A model generated the notes under the pieces. The model was not told the origin of the DNA. It made no database searches and was given only the letters and a program-made list of their open reading frames with translations. This document shows positions 25,146 through 32,640 of a stretch of 62,268 nt of DNA, piece by piece. Both the position numbers and the translations under genes were made by a program. Within the stretch, counting starts at the first letter, position 1; every line of letters starts with the position of its first letter. Source of the stretch: JBJKRF01 sp046704785. GTDB taxonomy: Bacteria; Chloroflexota; Anaerolineae; Anaerolineales; Villigracilaceae. Location of the stretch: contig JBJKRF010000127.1 of assembly GCA_046704785.1 (NCBI GenBank), forward strand, positions 1-62,268, written 5' to 3'.

Positions 25146-25742
25146 TCAGGCAGGATCGGCCCCAGGAGGCGTCTGCTCCTGGAACTCTTCGACGTGATAG
25201 ATGGCAACTTCCAGATGTTTTTGACGCCACAAGTCTGACGCAGCGCCCATCTTATAGCACAACTGGCTCAAAAATTGAGCTTTATCGGGGATGTTTGCCC
25301 ATACTTGGGGCAGGAACGTTGCGCGACGGATACCGTCTGTGAGGATGACGCCATCTACGCCAGGATTAAGTTTGGCAAGCAGGTCGTGGCTGTTCACATA
25401 GTCCAACGGTTGGGGCGAGGTAAGCCGCGAAATTTCGATTTCGATTTTGGGTAACTCGTCGGGTTTAACGGTTGGGAAACGGTAGTCTTGTAAAGCGGCA
25501 GCAACCGCATGGTCACGAACATCCTCTGCCAGGGATTGGTATGGTTGCAAAGCGCCGATACAACCGCGAAGCTGGCCTTTCATCGTCAGCGTGATAAACG
25601 TCGCTCCATTGGCGCGCAGAGTCGGGGTGAGTTCGGCGTCGTCCAACGCTGGAAGCGCTTCGCCGCGCACACCGGCCTCCAGGGCCTCCCGCGCCAGGCG
25701 CAGCAATGTCTGTTTTTCCCGTTCAGTTAACTTGTCGGTCAT
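25146..25742 (-). CDS. AMMECR1-domain protein (AmmeMemoRadiSam protein A)
   Basis: 198 residues from the ATG at 25742, which follows GGGAGGG at the right distance; six upstream codons are dropped. The diagnostic AMMECR1 hexapeptide-type motif LRGCIG occurs near residue 64, followed by the HAVAAALQDYRFP region, IEIEISRLTSPQPLDY, and GVDGVILTDGIRRATFLPQVW. The family's biochemical function is unknown. It is usually grouped with a Memo-like protein and a radical SAM enzyme, either fused or adjacent. Neither is next to it here, and the heme-island radical SAM is not of that kind. Likely co-transcribed with the aldo/keto reductase gene. Confidence 0.88.
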   Translation of the reverse strand: MTDKLTEREKQTLLRLAREALEAGVRGEALPALDDAELTPTLRANGATFITLTMKGQLRGCIGALQPYQSLAEDVRDHAVAAALQDYRFPTVKPDELPKIEIEISRLTSPQPLDYVNSHDLLAKLNPGVDGVILTDGIRRATFLPQVWANIPDKAQFLSQLCYKMGAASDLWRQKHLEVAIYHVEEFQEQTPPGADPA

Positions 25743-25803
25743 AGGCCCTCCCAAATGCACAAGGCCATCAAAAATTCCGAAAGCCCGGTGATAAGAACAA
25801 CAA

Positions 25804-25842
25804 CTCTCTCGCTATGGGGATAATCTCGAAGAACCGAAAGGT
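25804..25842 (+). repeat. Dispersed intergenic repeat, copy 4 (diverged)
   Basis: ctctcgctatggggataatc followed by tcgaagaaccgaaag aligns with the copies near 4.0 and 26.4 kb, with several substitutions. It lies between the AMMECR1 and flavin-reductase genes. Confidence 0.45.
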
Positions 25843-25844
25843 GG

Positions 25845-26369
25845 TCAAACCAGTTTATGGTAGCCGCGATTGAAGTAGAGCAGGGGCGCTCCGGCTTGGT
25901 TGCTTTTGGCCGCCAATACTTCTCCGATATAGAGTGTGTGCGTACCCGACGCAAACGTAGCGATGACACGACAATCGAAATGCGCGACGCCTTCCTTGAG
26001 CAGCGGCGTACCGGTGACCAGGGTAAACGTCTCCAGCCCGGCCAGACGATCGCCATCGTCAGGGATACGGCCTGCGAAGCGGTCGGAAATATCCTGTTGT
26101 CCAACGCCCAACAGCGTCACGCCAAAATGACGGGAACTACGCACCAGGGCATGGGTGCGCGTGTCCTGGGCAAGGGAAATCAGCACTTGTGGCGGCGTCA
26201 ACGAAACGGATGTAAACGAACTGACCGTCATGCCGTGAGTTACGCCATCGAAGCTGGCTGTAACGACTGCAACACCGGTTGTCCATAGACGCATTGCCTG
26301 ACGAAGCTGATCGGGATCAACCGGGGAGGCAGGTTGGTCGGGATATTTGTGTTCTTCCATGTGCGACAT
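25845..26369 (-). CDS. Flavin reductase-like FMN-binding protein
   Basis: 174 residues from the ATG at 26369, or 171 from 26360. The much longer upstream frame runs through an intergenic repeat and has no family similarity. The split-barrel flavin reductase fold is shown by LRQAMRLWTTGVAVVTASFDG, GMTVSSFTSVSLTPPQVLISL, FGVTLLG, and HTLYIGEVLAA near the end with a final LLYFNRGYHKL. Such proteins reduce FMN with NAD(P)H for a partner monooxygenase or act as flavoproteins themselves. No partner monooxygenase is nearby. Divergent from the amidase gene. Confidence 0.85.
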   Translation of the reverse strand: MSHMEEHKYPDQPASPVDPDQLRQAMRLWTTGVAVVTASFDGVTHGMTVSSFTSVSLTPPQVLISLAQDTRTHALVRSSRHFGVTLLGVGQQDISDRFAGRIPDDGDRLAGLETFTLVTGTPLLKEGVAHFDCRVIATFASGTHTLYIGEVLAAKSNQAGAPLLYFNRGYHKLV

Positions 26370-26423
26370 AGACCACCAATAAATGAATTTTGGGGCTCTC
26401 TGGAAAGTAGCAGGAGGATGCGC

Positions 26424-26462
26424 CTCCCTTACTGTAGGAAACCCAAAGAACCAATTTTGAGC
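26424..26462 (+). repeat. Dispersed intergenic repeat, copy 2
   Basis: ctcccttactgtaggaaacc followed by caaagaaccaattttgagc, nearly the same as the copy at 3960-4004. It lies in the 286-base space between two divergent genes; I see nothing else clear in that space. Confidence 0.65.
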
Positions 26463-26655
26463 ATTCAAGACACATCCTGATTGATGGGAATGCGCTCGAA
26501 AAACCAAGGACCTTCCTTCATCATACTTCCCGGATAAGGGTACGTCAAGGAAAATTCCTGGGCCTCGAAAAATTCGCTTTGCCGCATCAATTTCTGGAGT
26601 CTCGAAATTGCTTGTATTTAAACAATCTTTTAAGGTACTATAGTACTCAAACCGT

Positions 26656-27453
26656 ATGGACAATCCTTCCAGGTCAACCTATTCGCGGACAGATCAGCCC
26701 ATAGAGCGAAATGAGAAGCGGAAGTCTCCGCATATTCTACAAACCACGCTGCTCGTTGCAATCGTCGTTGCCACCTTGTTCACCGCCTGGACGCCCACCG
26801 GTCTCCTTTCGGGCAATTTACAGGACCAGCTCTCCACGCTCCTGACCGCGCAGCCTAATCAGGCCGGCGCCCTGCTGCCGGGTGAAACACCGCGCCCACA
26901 GATACGTATCGGGATCGTCTCCGGCCACTGGGGACACGACTCAGGCGCCGTCTGCCAAAACGGCACCACCGAACAACAGGTCAATCTCAAAATCGCCACC
27001 CTCGTCCAGCAAAAGTTGACCGCTCTCGGCTATCAGACGGACCTGCTTCAGGAGTTCGATTCGCGCCTGCAGGGTTATCGAGCGGCGCTGTTGTTGTCCA
27101 TCCACAACGACTCGTGTGACTACATCAACGACCAGGCCACCGGTTTCAAGGTCGCCTCGGCGCTGAGTTCGGGCGACAGTCACCTGGCAAACCGCCTGAC
27201 CGCCTGCCTGCGGGATCGCTACCAGCGCACCACCGGCCTTCCCTGGCACGATAGCGTCACGAACGACATGACCTATTACCACGCGTTCAACGAAATCGAC
27301 CCCAACACCCCGGCAGCCATCATCGAAACCGGCTTTCTCAACCTGGACTACAAAATCCTGACCCAGCACACCGACCTAGTTGCCACCGGCGTTGTGAATG
27401 GAATTCTTTGCTTTATTCGTAACGAGAACATCGCGCCGACGCCAGCGCCTTAA
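26656..27453 (+). CDS. N-acetylmuramoyl-L-alanine amidase (amidase_3 fold)
   Basis: Zinc enzyme that cuts the bond between muramic acid and the stem peptide of peptidoglycan. The 265-residue protein has a membrane anchor or signal segment at about residues 27-46 (LLVAIVVATLFTAWTP), a short spacer, then the catalytic domain: first histidine in SGHWGHDSG, glutamate in TTEQQVNL, second histidine in LLSIHNDSC and the late glutamate in AAIIETGFLN. It lies 11 bases before the first L,D-transpeptidase gene, so these wall enzymes form an operon. The short C-terminus after the catalytic domain carries no wall-binding module. Confidence 0.85.
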   Translation: MDNPSRSTYSRTDQPIERNEKRKSPHILQTTLLVAIVVATLFTAWTPTGLLSGNLQDQLSTLLTAQPNQAGALLPGETPRPQIRIGIVSGHWGHDSGAVCQNGTTEQQVNLKIATLVQQKLTALGYQTDLLQEFDSRLQGYRAALLLSIHNDSCDYINDQATGFKVASALSSGDSHLANRLTACLRDRYQRTTGLPWHDSVTNDMTYYHAFNEIDPNTPAAIIETGFLNLDYKILTQHTDLVATGVVNGILCFIRNENIAPTPAP

Positions 27454-27464
27454 CCATAACGCCT

Positions 27465-28553
27465 ATGACACCCAACCAACTTGCAGCCCTGCGAGCAATC
27501 GATCAGGCGCAACAAGCACTCAAGCAAAAAGACAAACAGACGGCCCGGCAATACGCCGTCCAGGCCGCCCAGCTTGCGCCGGAACTGGAAGAAGTCTGGC
27601 TGATGATGGCCGCACTGGCCAGCCCACGCGCCAGCATTGCCTACATCGAAAAAGCGCTGCAGATCAACCCCAACAGTGAACGCGCCCGCAAGGGAATGCA
27701 CTGGGCCATCGGACGCCTGCGCAAGGAGCCACCGCTGCAACGCCCGGCAGCCAAAGCGCCCACACACGTCAAACCGTCCGTCGTCCGGCCCCACTTTTCG
27801 TACCTGGCCATGCTCGTGACCATCGTCTGCCTGGTGGCGGTCTGGGCCGTCTGGCAGGGCGTCACACCGGCACAAGCCTTCATTAACAGTTCCATCTTCA
27901 CCGGCCCGGATCACGGCCCCGCCTGGGCGCTGGCCGACGTGCCCAAGCCGACCTACACGCTGACTCCCTCGCCGACCTTCACACCGACGCCCACCGATAC
28001 GCCCACGCCGACCTTCACCCCCACCGCCACCTTTACCCTGACGCCCACCGATACGCTCACCTTCACCCCCTCGCCGACCGCCACAGAGACGCTCGTCCCA
28101 CCCGATACGCCCACGCCGCTGCCCACCGACATGCAGCAGCAAGCGGATGCATCCACACAGGCCGCACCCTCCCCGGTAGTGGCAGACAACGGCGCAGGCG
28201 GCACGCGCTGGGTCGACGTCGACCTGACGCACCAAATGGTCTACGCCTACGAGGGCAACACCATCGTCAACTCCTTCCTCGTCTCCACCGGCACCTGGCA
28301 ATATCCCACCGTCACCGGCCAATACCACATTTACGTCAAACTGCGCTACACCGACATGTCCGGCCCCGGCTACTATCTGCCCAACGTGCCCTACACCATG
28401 TACTTCTACGAAGGCTATGCCCTGCACGGCACCTACTGGCACCACAACTTCGGCACGCCCATGAGCCACGGATGCGTCAACCTGTCCATTCCCGACTCGG
28501 AATGGCTATATAACTTCGCTTCCGTCGGCACGCTGGTCAACATCCATTATTGA
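27465..28553 (+). CDS. Membrane-anchored L,D-transpeptidase with N-terminal TPR-like region
   Basis: 362 residues. About 1-75 form two TPR-like helical repeats (ARQYAVQAAQLAPELEEVW, YIEKALQINPNSERARKG), predicted cytoplasmic. A single membrane helix lies at about 107-128. A Thr/Pro repeat linker of about 65 residues follows (units such as TPTPTDTPTPTFTP), then a YkuD domain with the catalytic motif HGTYWHHNFGTPMSHGCVNLS. YkuD enzymes form 3-3 crosslinks or attach proteins to peptidoglycan. The TPR part could bind a cytoplasmic partner. The last 4 bases overlap the longer reading frame of the next gene. Confidence 0.88.
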   Translation: MTPNQLAALRAIDQAQQALKQKDKQTARQYAVQAAQLAPELEEVWLMMAALASPRASIAYIEKALQINPNSERARKGMHWAIGRLRKEPPLQRPAAKAPTHVKPSVVRPHFSYLAMLVTIVCLVAVWAVWQGVTPAQAFINSSIFTGPDHGPAWALADVPKPTYTLTPSPTFTPTPTDTPTPTFTPTATFTLTPTDTLTFTPSPTATETLVPPDTPTPLPTDMQQQADASTQAAPSPVVADNGAGGTRWVDVDLTHQMVYAYEGNTIVNSFLVSTGTWQYPTVTGQYHIYVKLRYTDMSGPGYYLPNVPYTMYFYEGYALHGTYWHHNFGTPMSHGCVNLSIPDSEWLYNFASVGTLVNIHY

Positions 28554-28564
28554 GCGGGGAATCA

Positions 28565-29623
28565 ATGACACAGCGACCACGCCTCTCGCGCAGAGATTTT
28601 CTCAAACTGGGCGGTAGCGCCCTGGGTGGCTTCGCGCTCTCTACCCTTGGCCTGCCTTCCGTTAAAGCAGCCACCTCCCAACCTTTTTTGGGGCGCGTCG
28701 CCTATTACAGGGCCACGGTCTACGACGTTGCCTCCACGCAGGGTAAAAAGGTCAAAACCTATCAGATGAACGACCTCCTGACGTTCAGCGAAAAAGTGAA
28801 CGGGTTGGACGCCTCCGCCTACAACCCGACCTGGTACCGACTCCCCGACGAGGGTTACGTCTACTCCGGCAGCATCCAACCCGTCGAAAATATCCTCAAC
28901 ACGCCGGTGGCCGACATCCCCGCCGACACCGGACTGCTGGCCGAGTTGACCGTGCCTTTCAGCGACGCGCGCTGGCATGCCACCCTCCACTCTCCGCGCG
29001 GCTATCGTCTCTATTACAGCACCACCTATTGGGTGCAGGCTCTGGTGGCAGGTTCAGACGACAACCTCTGGTACCGCGTCTACGACGACCTGATGAAGAT
29101 CACTTTTTACGTGCGCGCCGAGCACCTGCGCATTGTGCCGCCCGAAGAACTGACGCCAATTTCGCCGGACGTGGCCAACGAGAACAAGATACTGCTGGTC
29201 AGCCTGCCGGAGCAGCGCCTGGCCGCCTACGAGAACCGTCACATGGTGTTTTTTACGAAGGTCTCCAGCGGGGTGGGCAAGGGACCTCGCAGTTGGGCCA
29301 GCACGCCCACGGGCGAATTCCGCACCTTCTTCAAACGCCCCGCCGGTCACATGGTCGGTGGTGACGGCCAGACCAGTTATTACGACCTGCCCGGCGTGCC
29401 CTGGACTTCGTACATCAACAACAGCGGCGTCTCGTTTCACGGCACCTACTGGCACAACGACTACGGCGCGCCGCACAGTCACGGCTGCGTCAACCTGACG
29501 CCACAGGACGCCAAATGGATTTACCGCTGGACGAGGCCCACCGTGCCGCCCGGCGAACGCCAGGTTTACAAACCCGGCCAGGGCACTGGCGTCTACATCC
29601 TGGATACGCCGATATTTTCGTAA
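28565..29623 (+). CDS. Tat-exported L,D-transpeptidase
   Basis: 352 residues from the ATG at 28565, preceded by GCGGGGAA. The N-terminus has a twin-arginine signal, LSRRDFLKLGGSALGG, followed by a hydrophobic stretch and a likely cleavage site after VKAA. The middle holds two SH3-like or fold-mate segments (VYSGSIQPVEN and FYVRAEHLRIVPPEELTP). The C-terminal YkuD domain has HGTYWHNDYGAPHSHGCVNLT with the catalytic cysteine. Its active-site wording is nearly the same as in the previous gene, so the two probably arose by duplication but use different export routes. Tat export suggests folding before secretion. Confidence 0.88.
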   Translation: MTQRPRLSRRDFLKLGGSALGGFALSTLGLPSVKAATSQPFLGRVAYYRATVYDVASTQGKKVKTYQMNDLLTFSEKVNGLDASAYNPTWYRLPDEGYVYSGSIQPVENILNTPVADIPADTGLLAELTVPFSDARWHATLHSPRGYRLYYSTTYWVQALVAGSDDNLWYRVYDDLMKITFYVRAEHLRIVPPEELTPISPDVANENKILLVSLPEQRLAAYENRHMVFFTKVSSGVGKGPRSWASTPTGEFRTFFKRPAGHMVGGDGQTSYYDLPGVPWTSYINNSGVSFHGTYWHNDYGAPHSHGCVNLTPQDAKWIYRWTRPTVPPGERQVYKPGQGTGVYILDTPIFS

Positions 29624-29737
29624 GGAGCGAGGCCCTTGGGGTACAATCAATTTTGCGGTTGGGCTGACTTCATGCAAAGTCATAAAACAAAATAAAAGGA
29701 TAAGCAAGAATGAATGCGGCAGAATTGTGTTTTTCGC

Positions 29738-29830
29738 CGAAGCAATCTCGCCTAATCTGCAAATCAATTGCTCAAATAGATCGCTGGATTGCTTCGTCGC
29801 CTGGGAAGCAGCTCCTCGCAATGACAACAT
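29738..29830. repeat. MITE-like repeat with inverted arms
   Basis: Inverted arms cgaagcaatc (29738-29747) and gattgcttcg (29787-29796), followed by gctcctcgcaatgacaaca. The words resemble a widespread bacterial intergenic repeat that reads gattgcttcgtcgct and ctcctcgcaatgac. It fills part of the 335-base gap between the transpeptidase and the next gene. The remainder of that gap holds nothing I can name. Confidence 0.5.
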
Positions 29831-29958
29831 AATTATTTTTGGATCGATTCTCAGCAAGCCAACAACTAACACTCACCACCAGGAGAGAGAAAAGTGCACT
29901 TCGCATTTCAAGGTCTACGAATCACAACCATCCCCCAAAACGGGCGGCAGGCCGCCTC

Positions 29959-30387
29959 ATGACACGCCTAGCGCTCTTTAGCGGGCTGGTCTTCGACGAA
30001 AACGACCGACTGGTCGAATCGACCTACGTGGGCGAGGAACCCTTCTACGTGATCGACGACGGCGGCTTCCGCCGGCACATCCCCTCCGAGCAGATCGACC
30101 GCCAGGTGCTGAACGAAATGAAGGGCCTCATCAGCGGCAACGAAGATTTCTTGAGCGAGCAGGCCGCCAAAATGCTCAATTCGGACGATCCCTTCAGCCG
30201 GGCCATGATCGAGAACCAGTTGAAAAACATCGACCAGCAGTTCGACGCGCTCTTCCAGGTTGGCATCCCGGAAGAAATGCGCGCCTACCTGGGCATGGCC
30301 GGATTCAAAGTGGTGGTCGATTATCATGGCGAGGTATTGAGCGTGCAGCAGGCGGGCGCCAGCAGCGGGGACGACGAGGGCGAGTAA
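29959..30387 (+). CDS. Conserved-looking hypothetical protein, acidic
   Basis: 142 residues from the ATG at 29959; the open frame extends 40 codons upstream, but that part is basic, repeat-like and unlikely to be coding. The protein begins MTRLALFSGLVFDEND and contains FYVIDDGGFRRHIPSEQIDRQV. The middle is helical and charged (EQAAKMLNSDDPFSRAMIENQLKNIDQQ), the segment FKVVVDYHGEV is strand-like, and the tail is acidic (GDDEGE). No membrane helix or signal. I do not recognise a family. It is 31 bases upstream of the lipoprotein gene on the same strand. Confidence 0.6.
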   Translation: MTRLALFSGLVFDENDRLVESTYVGEEPFYVIDDGGFRRHIPSEQIDRQVLNEMKGLISGNEDFLSEQAAKMLNSDDPFSRAMIENQLKNIDQQFDALFQVGIPEEMRAYLGMAGFKVVVDYHGEVLSVQQAGASSGDDEGE

Positions 30388-30418
30388 ACGTCCGGCAACA
30401 TTTTCTCAGGAGTTTCTT

Positions 30419-31642
30419 ATGCGTACACGAACGATAGCGATGATGATGGGTCTACTTGGGATTACGGTGGCTTGCCTCGCCTCGCCGGGGAGCCGGCTGT
30501 CGCAAAGCGACCAGGTTGCCACGAGCGTGGCCGCCACGTTACAGTCGGTGAGCGCGCTCACGCCAACCGTCGCAGCCACCCAGGCTGCGCAGCATGCCAC
30601 CGGCGTGCTGCCGCATCCGTTGTATTACGAGACGAAAGACAGCCACGGCCATCAACAAGTCTTTCGCCTGGACACCGACGGGCACACCGTAACCCAACTG
30701 ACCTCCGAATCTGCCGACGTGGACGACTACGACGTTTCCCCCATCGACGGCAGCCTGGCCTACGTCTCCAACAACCAACTGCTGCAGGCCAAACCCGACG
30801 GCAGCGGGCGCACCGTCCTGTTCGATGGCGGCCCCATGTCCGTCAACCCGAACGGCGGCGACCCGGCCTTTGCCCAGCAGCGCGTCAGCAATCCGCGTTG
30901 GTCGCCAGACGGCGGCACCCTCGCTTTTGGGCACGACGGCCTGAACTTCTATGAACTCGCCAGCGGCAAGATGACCAACGTCCTGACCAACCAGGTGGAG
31001 ACCAACGGCGGCGTAACCACCCTCAAGGAAGGCTACAGCCCGGCCCTCTATTCTCCCGACGGCTCGAAACTGCTGCTCAACCTGCTTTACTACGAAGGAA
31101 GCTCATACGCCATTTACGACATCGCCAGCAAAACGCTCACGCCCCTGAAACAACCTGATGGCGGCATGATCTGCTGCGCGCCCATCTGGAGCGCGGACGG
31201 CAGCACGATCTACACGGCCAACGACCTCCTCGGCTACTTCGACCCCGGCCTGTGGCGTTTCAGCGCCGCCGATGGCAGCGGCACGACGTTGCTCTCCGGC
31301 ACCGCCGCCGACGGCAGCAACAACTTCGCCGAGGCCCCCTTCCCGCTGCCAGACGGCACCCTGCAATTTTTCTTCGCCAACCAAAACGGCATGTCGGGCG
31401 CGCATGTACCGGAGAAACTCGTCCATAGCGGGCCAGACGGCGTCGCCAACCGCACTCCGCTGCGCCTCGACGTGTTCGAAATCAACGGCGCGCTGTGGAA
31501 ACCCGACGGCAGCGCCGTGGTGATTCTGCAAGCGCCCGACGACAAAACCTGGACAAGCGGCGCGGCGATACTCGTCCCCGCCAGCGGCGCACCCGTCACC
31601 CCGCTCGTCCCCGATGCCACCAACCTGCGTTGGGGCCCGTGA
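30419..31642 (+). CDS. Secreted TolB-like beta-propeller protein, possible lipoprotein
   Basis: 407 residues. An N-terminal hydrophobic signal (MMMGLLGITVACLAS) contains a cysteine that could be a lipid-attachment site, though TVAC is a poor lipobox. A Ser/Thr/Ala-rich linker follows. The rest is built from propeller blades with the TolB/WD40-like signature of an aromatic, SPDG or SADG and a following strand: RWSPDGGTLAFG, LYSPDGSKLLLN, IWSADGSTIYTA and LWKPDGSAVVIL. Such proteins bind partners or substrates outside the cell. No catalytic domain. It converges with panC across an 11-base gap. Confidence 0.7.
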   Translation: MRTRTIAMMMGLLGITVACLASPGSRLSQSDQVATSVAATLQSVSALTPTVAATQAAQHATGVLPHPLYYETKDSHGHQQVFRLDTDGHTVTQLTSESADVDDYDVSPIDGSLAYVSNNQLLQAKPDGSGRTVLFDGGPMSVNPNGGDPAFAQQRVSNPRWSPDGGTLAFGHDGLNFYELASGKMTNVLTNQVETNGGVTTLKEGYSPALYSPDGSKLLLNLLYYEGSSYAIYDIASKTLTPLKQPDGGMICCAPIWSADGSTIYTANDLLGYFDPGLWRFSAADGSGTTLLSGTAADGSNNFAEAPFPLPDGTLQFFFANQNGMSGAHVPEKLVHSGPDGVANRTPLRLDVFEINGALWKPDGSAVVILQAPDDKTWTSGAAILVPASGAPVTPLVPDATNLRWGP

Positions 31643-31653
31643 ACGTCCGGGGC

Positions 31654-32487
31654 CTATGCCAAGATCAAATTGTCGATCAGGCGCGTCTTGCCAACGAAAG
31701 CCGCCAGCGACAGCAACGCCGGGCCTTGAACGCGCTGCAACTCATCCAGGCTTTCAGCGTCGGCGCAGGAAACATATTGAAGCCGGGCCAGCGTCTCGGC
31801 GGCGACCGTATCCGTGACGATTTTGCGCAGCACATCGGCGTCGCGTTCGCCCGCCCCATAGGCCTTGCTCGCCGCTAAAAGAGCGCGATACAACACCGTA
31901 GCCGCTTTCCGCTGCGCCGGGTCGAGATAACTGTTGCGGCTCGACATCGCCAGGCCGTCCGGCTCGCGCACCGTCGGGCAAATGACAATGTCGATGGGAT
32001 AGCTCAAGTCGCGCGTCATCCGGCGGATCACCGCCACCTGCTGCGCGTCTTTCTGACCGAAATAAGCCCGCGTGGGCTGCACCGCGTTGAATAACTTGCT
32101 CACCACCGTCGTCACCCCGCGAAAATGCCCGGGGCGGCGCGCGCCCTCCAGGGGTTGGGTCAGCTTTTCCACCTCGACCCAGGTCTGGTAATCGGGGGGA
32201 TACATTCCCTCGGGCGTGGGCGTCCAAACCAGGTCGACGCCAGCCGCTTCCAACGCCGACAGGTCTCTTTCCAGGTTGCGCGGGTAACTGGATAAATCCT
32301 CGTTGGGGCCAAATTGCGTCGGATTGACAAAGAGGCTCACCACCACACTCCGGCACTCTTCGCGCGCGCGGCGGGTCAGAGAAAGATGCCCCTCATGCAA
32401 ATAGCCCATCGTCGGCACCAGGCCCAGCGGCTCTGGCAAGGTTTTACGGGCAACCCAAAGCTCATTCAAACTGCTGACAAGGATCAT
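31654..32487 (-). CDS. panC: Pantothenate synthetase
   Basis: ATP-dependent joining of pantoate and beta-alanine, the last step of vitamin B5 synthesis. 277 residues from the ATG at 32487, chosen because GGAGG lies 5 bases upstream; a TTG four codons earlier overlaps that site. Motifs: LGLVPTMGYLHEGHLSL (HxGH nucleotide site), SLFVNPTQFGPNEDL, FGQKDAQQ and LAMSSRNSYLD (the KMSKS-like region). panB, panD and panE are not in the window. Confidence 0.96.
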   Translation of the reverse strand: MILVSSLNELWVARKTLPEPLGLVPTMGYLHEGHLSLTRRAREECRSVVVSLFVNPTQFGPNEDLSSYPRNLERDLSALEAAGVDLVWTPTPEGMYPPDYQTWVEVEKLTQPLEGARRPGHFRGVTTVVSKLFNAVQPTRAYFGQKDAQQVAVIRRMTRDLSYPIDIVICPTVREPDGLAMSSRNSYLDPAQRKAATVLYRALLAASKAYGAGERDADVLRKIVTDTVAAETLARLQYVSCADAESLDELQRVQGPALLSLAAFVGKTRLIDNLILA

Positions 32488-32640
32488 TCCGTCCTCCAAA
32501 TTTATTCCTAATTTCCCGAATCATTGATCAGTGCACAAACGACCGAGCCGTTTTTACCAATCGGCCCTCTTTTGGAGCCGCCGTGACCGGTCGCGCTTCT
32601 ATGGGCGACGGGCCCTTTCTCAAGATAAAGGAACCCAACG

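Noticed and set aside
27950..28130. Tandem Thr/Pro coding repeat as a possible CRISPR or minisatellite
   Set aside because: The repeats are in frame, encode a TPTPT-type stalk common in secreted proteins, and lack uniform repeats and unique spacers.
27450..28469. Minus-strand frame opposite the L,D-transpeptidase, rich in Gly and Val
   Set aside because: Antisense of the Thr/Pro linker and YkuD domain; low complexity caused by the linker codons.
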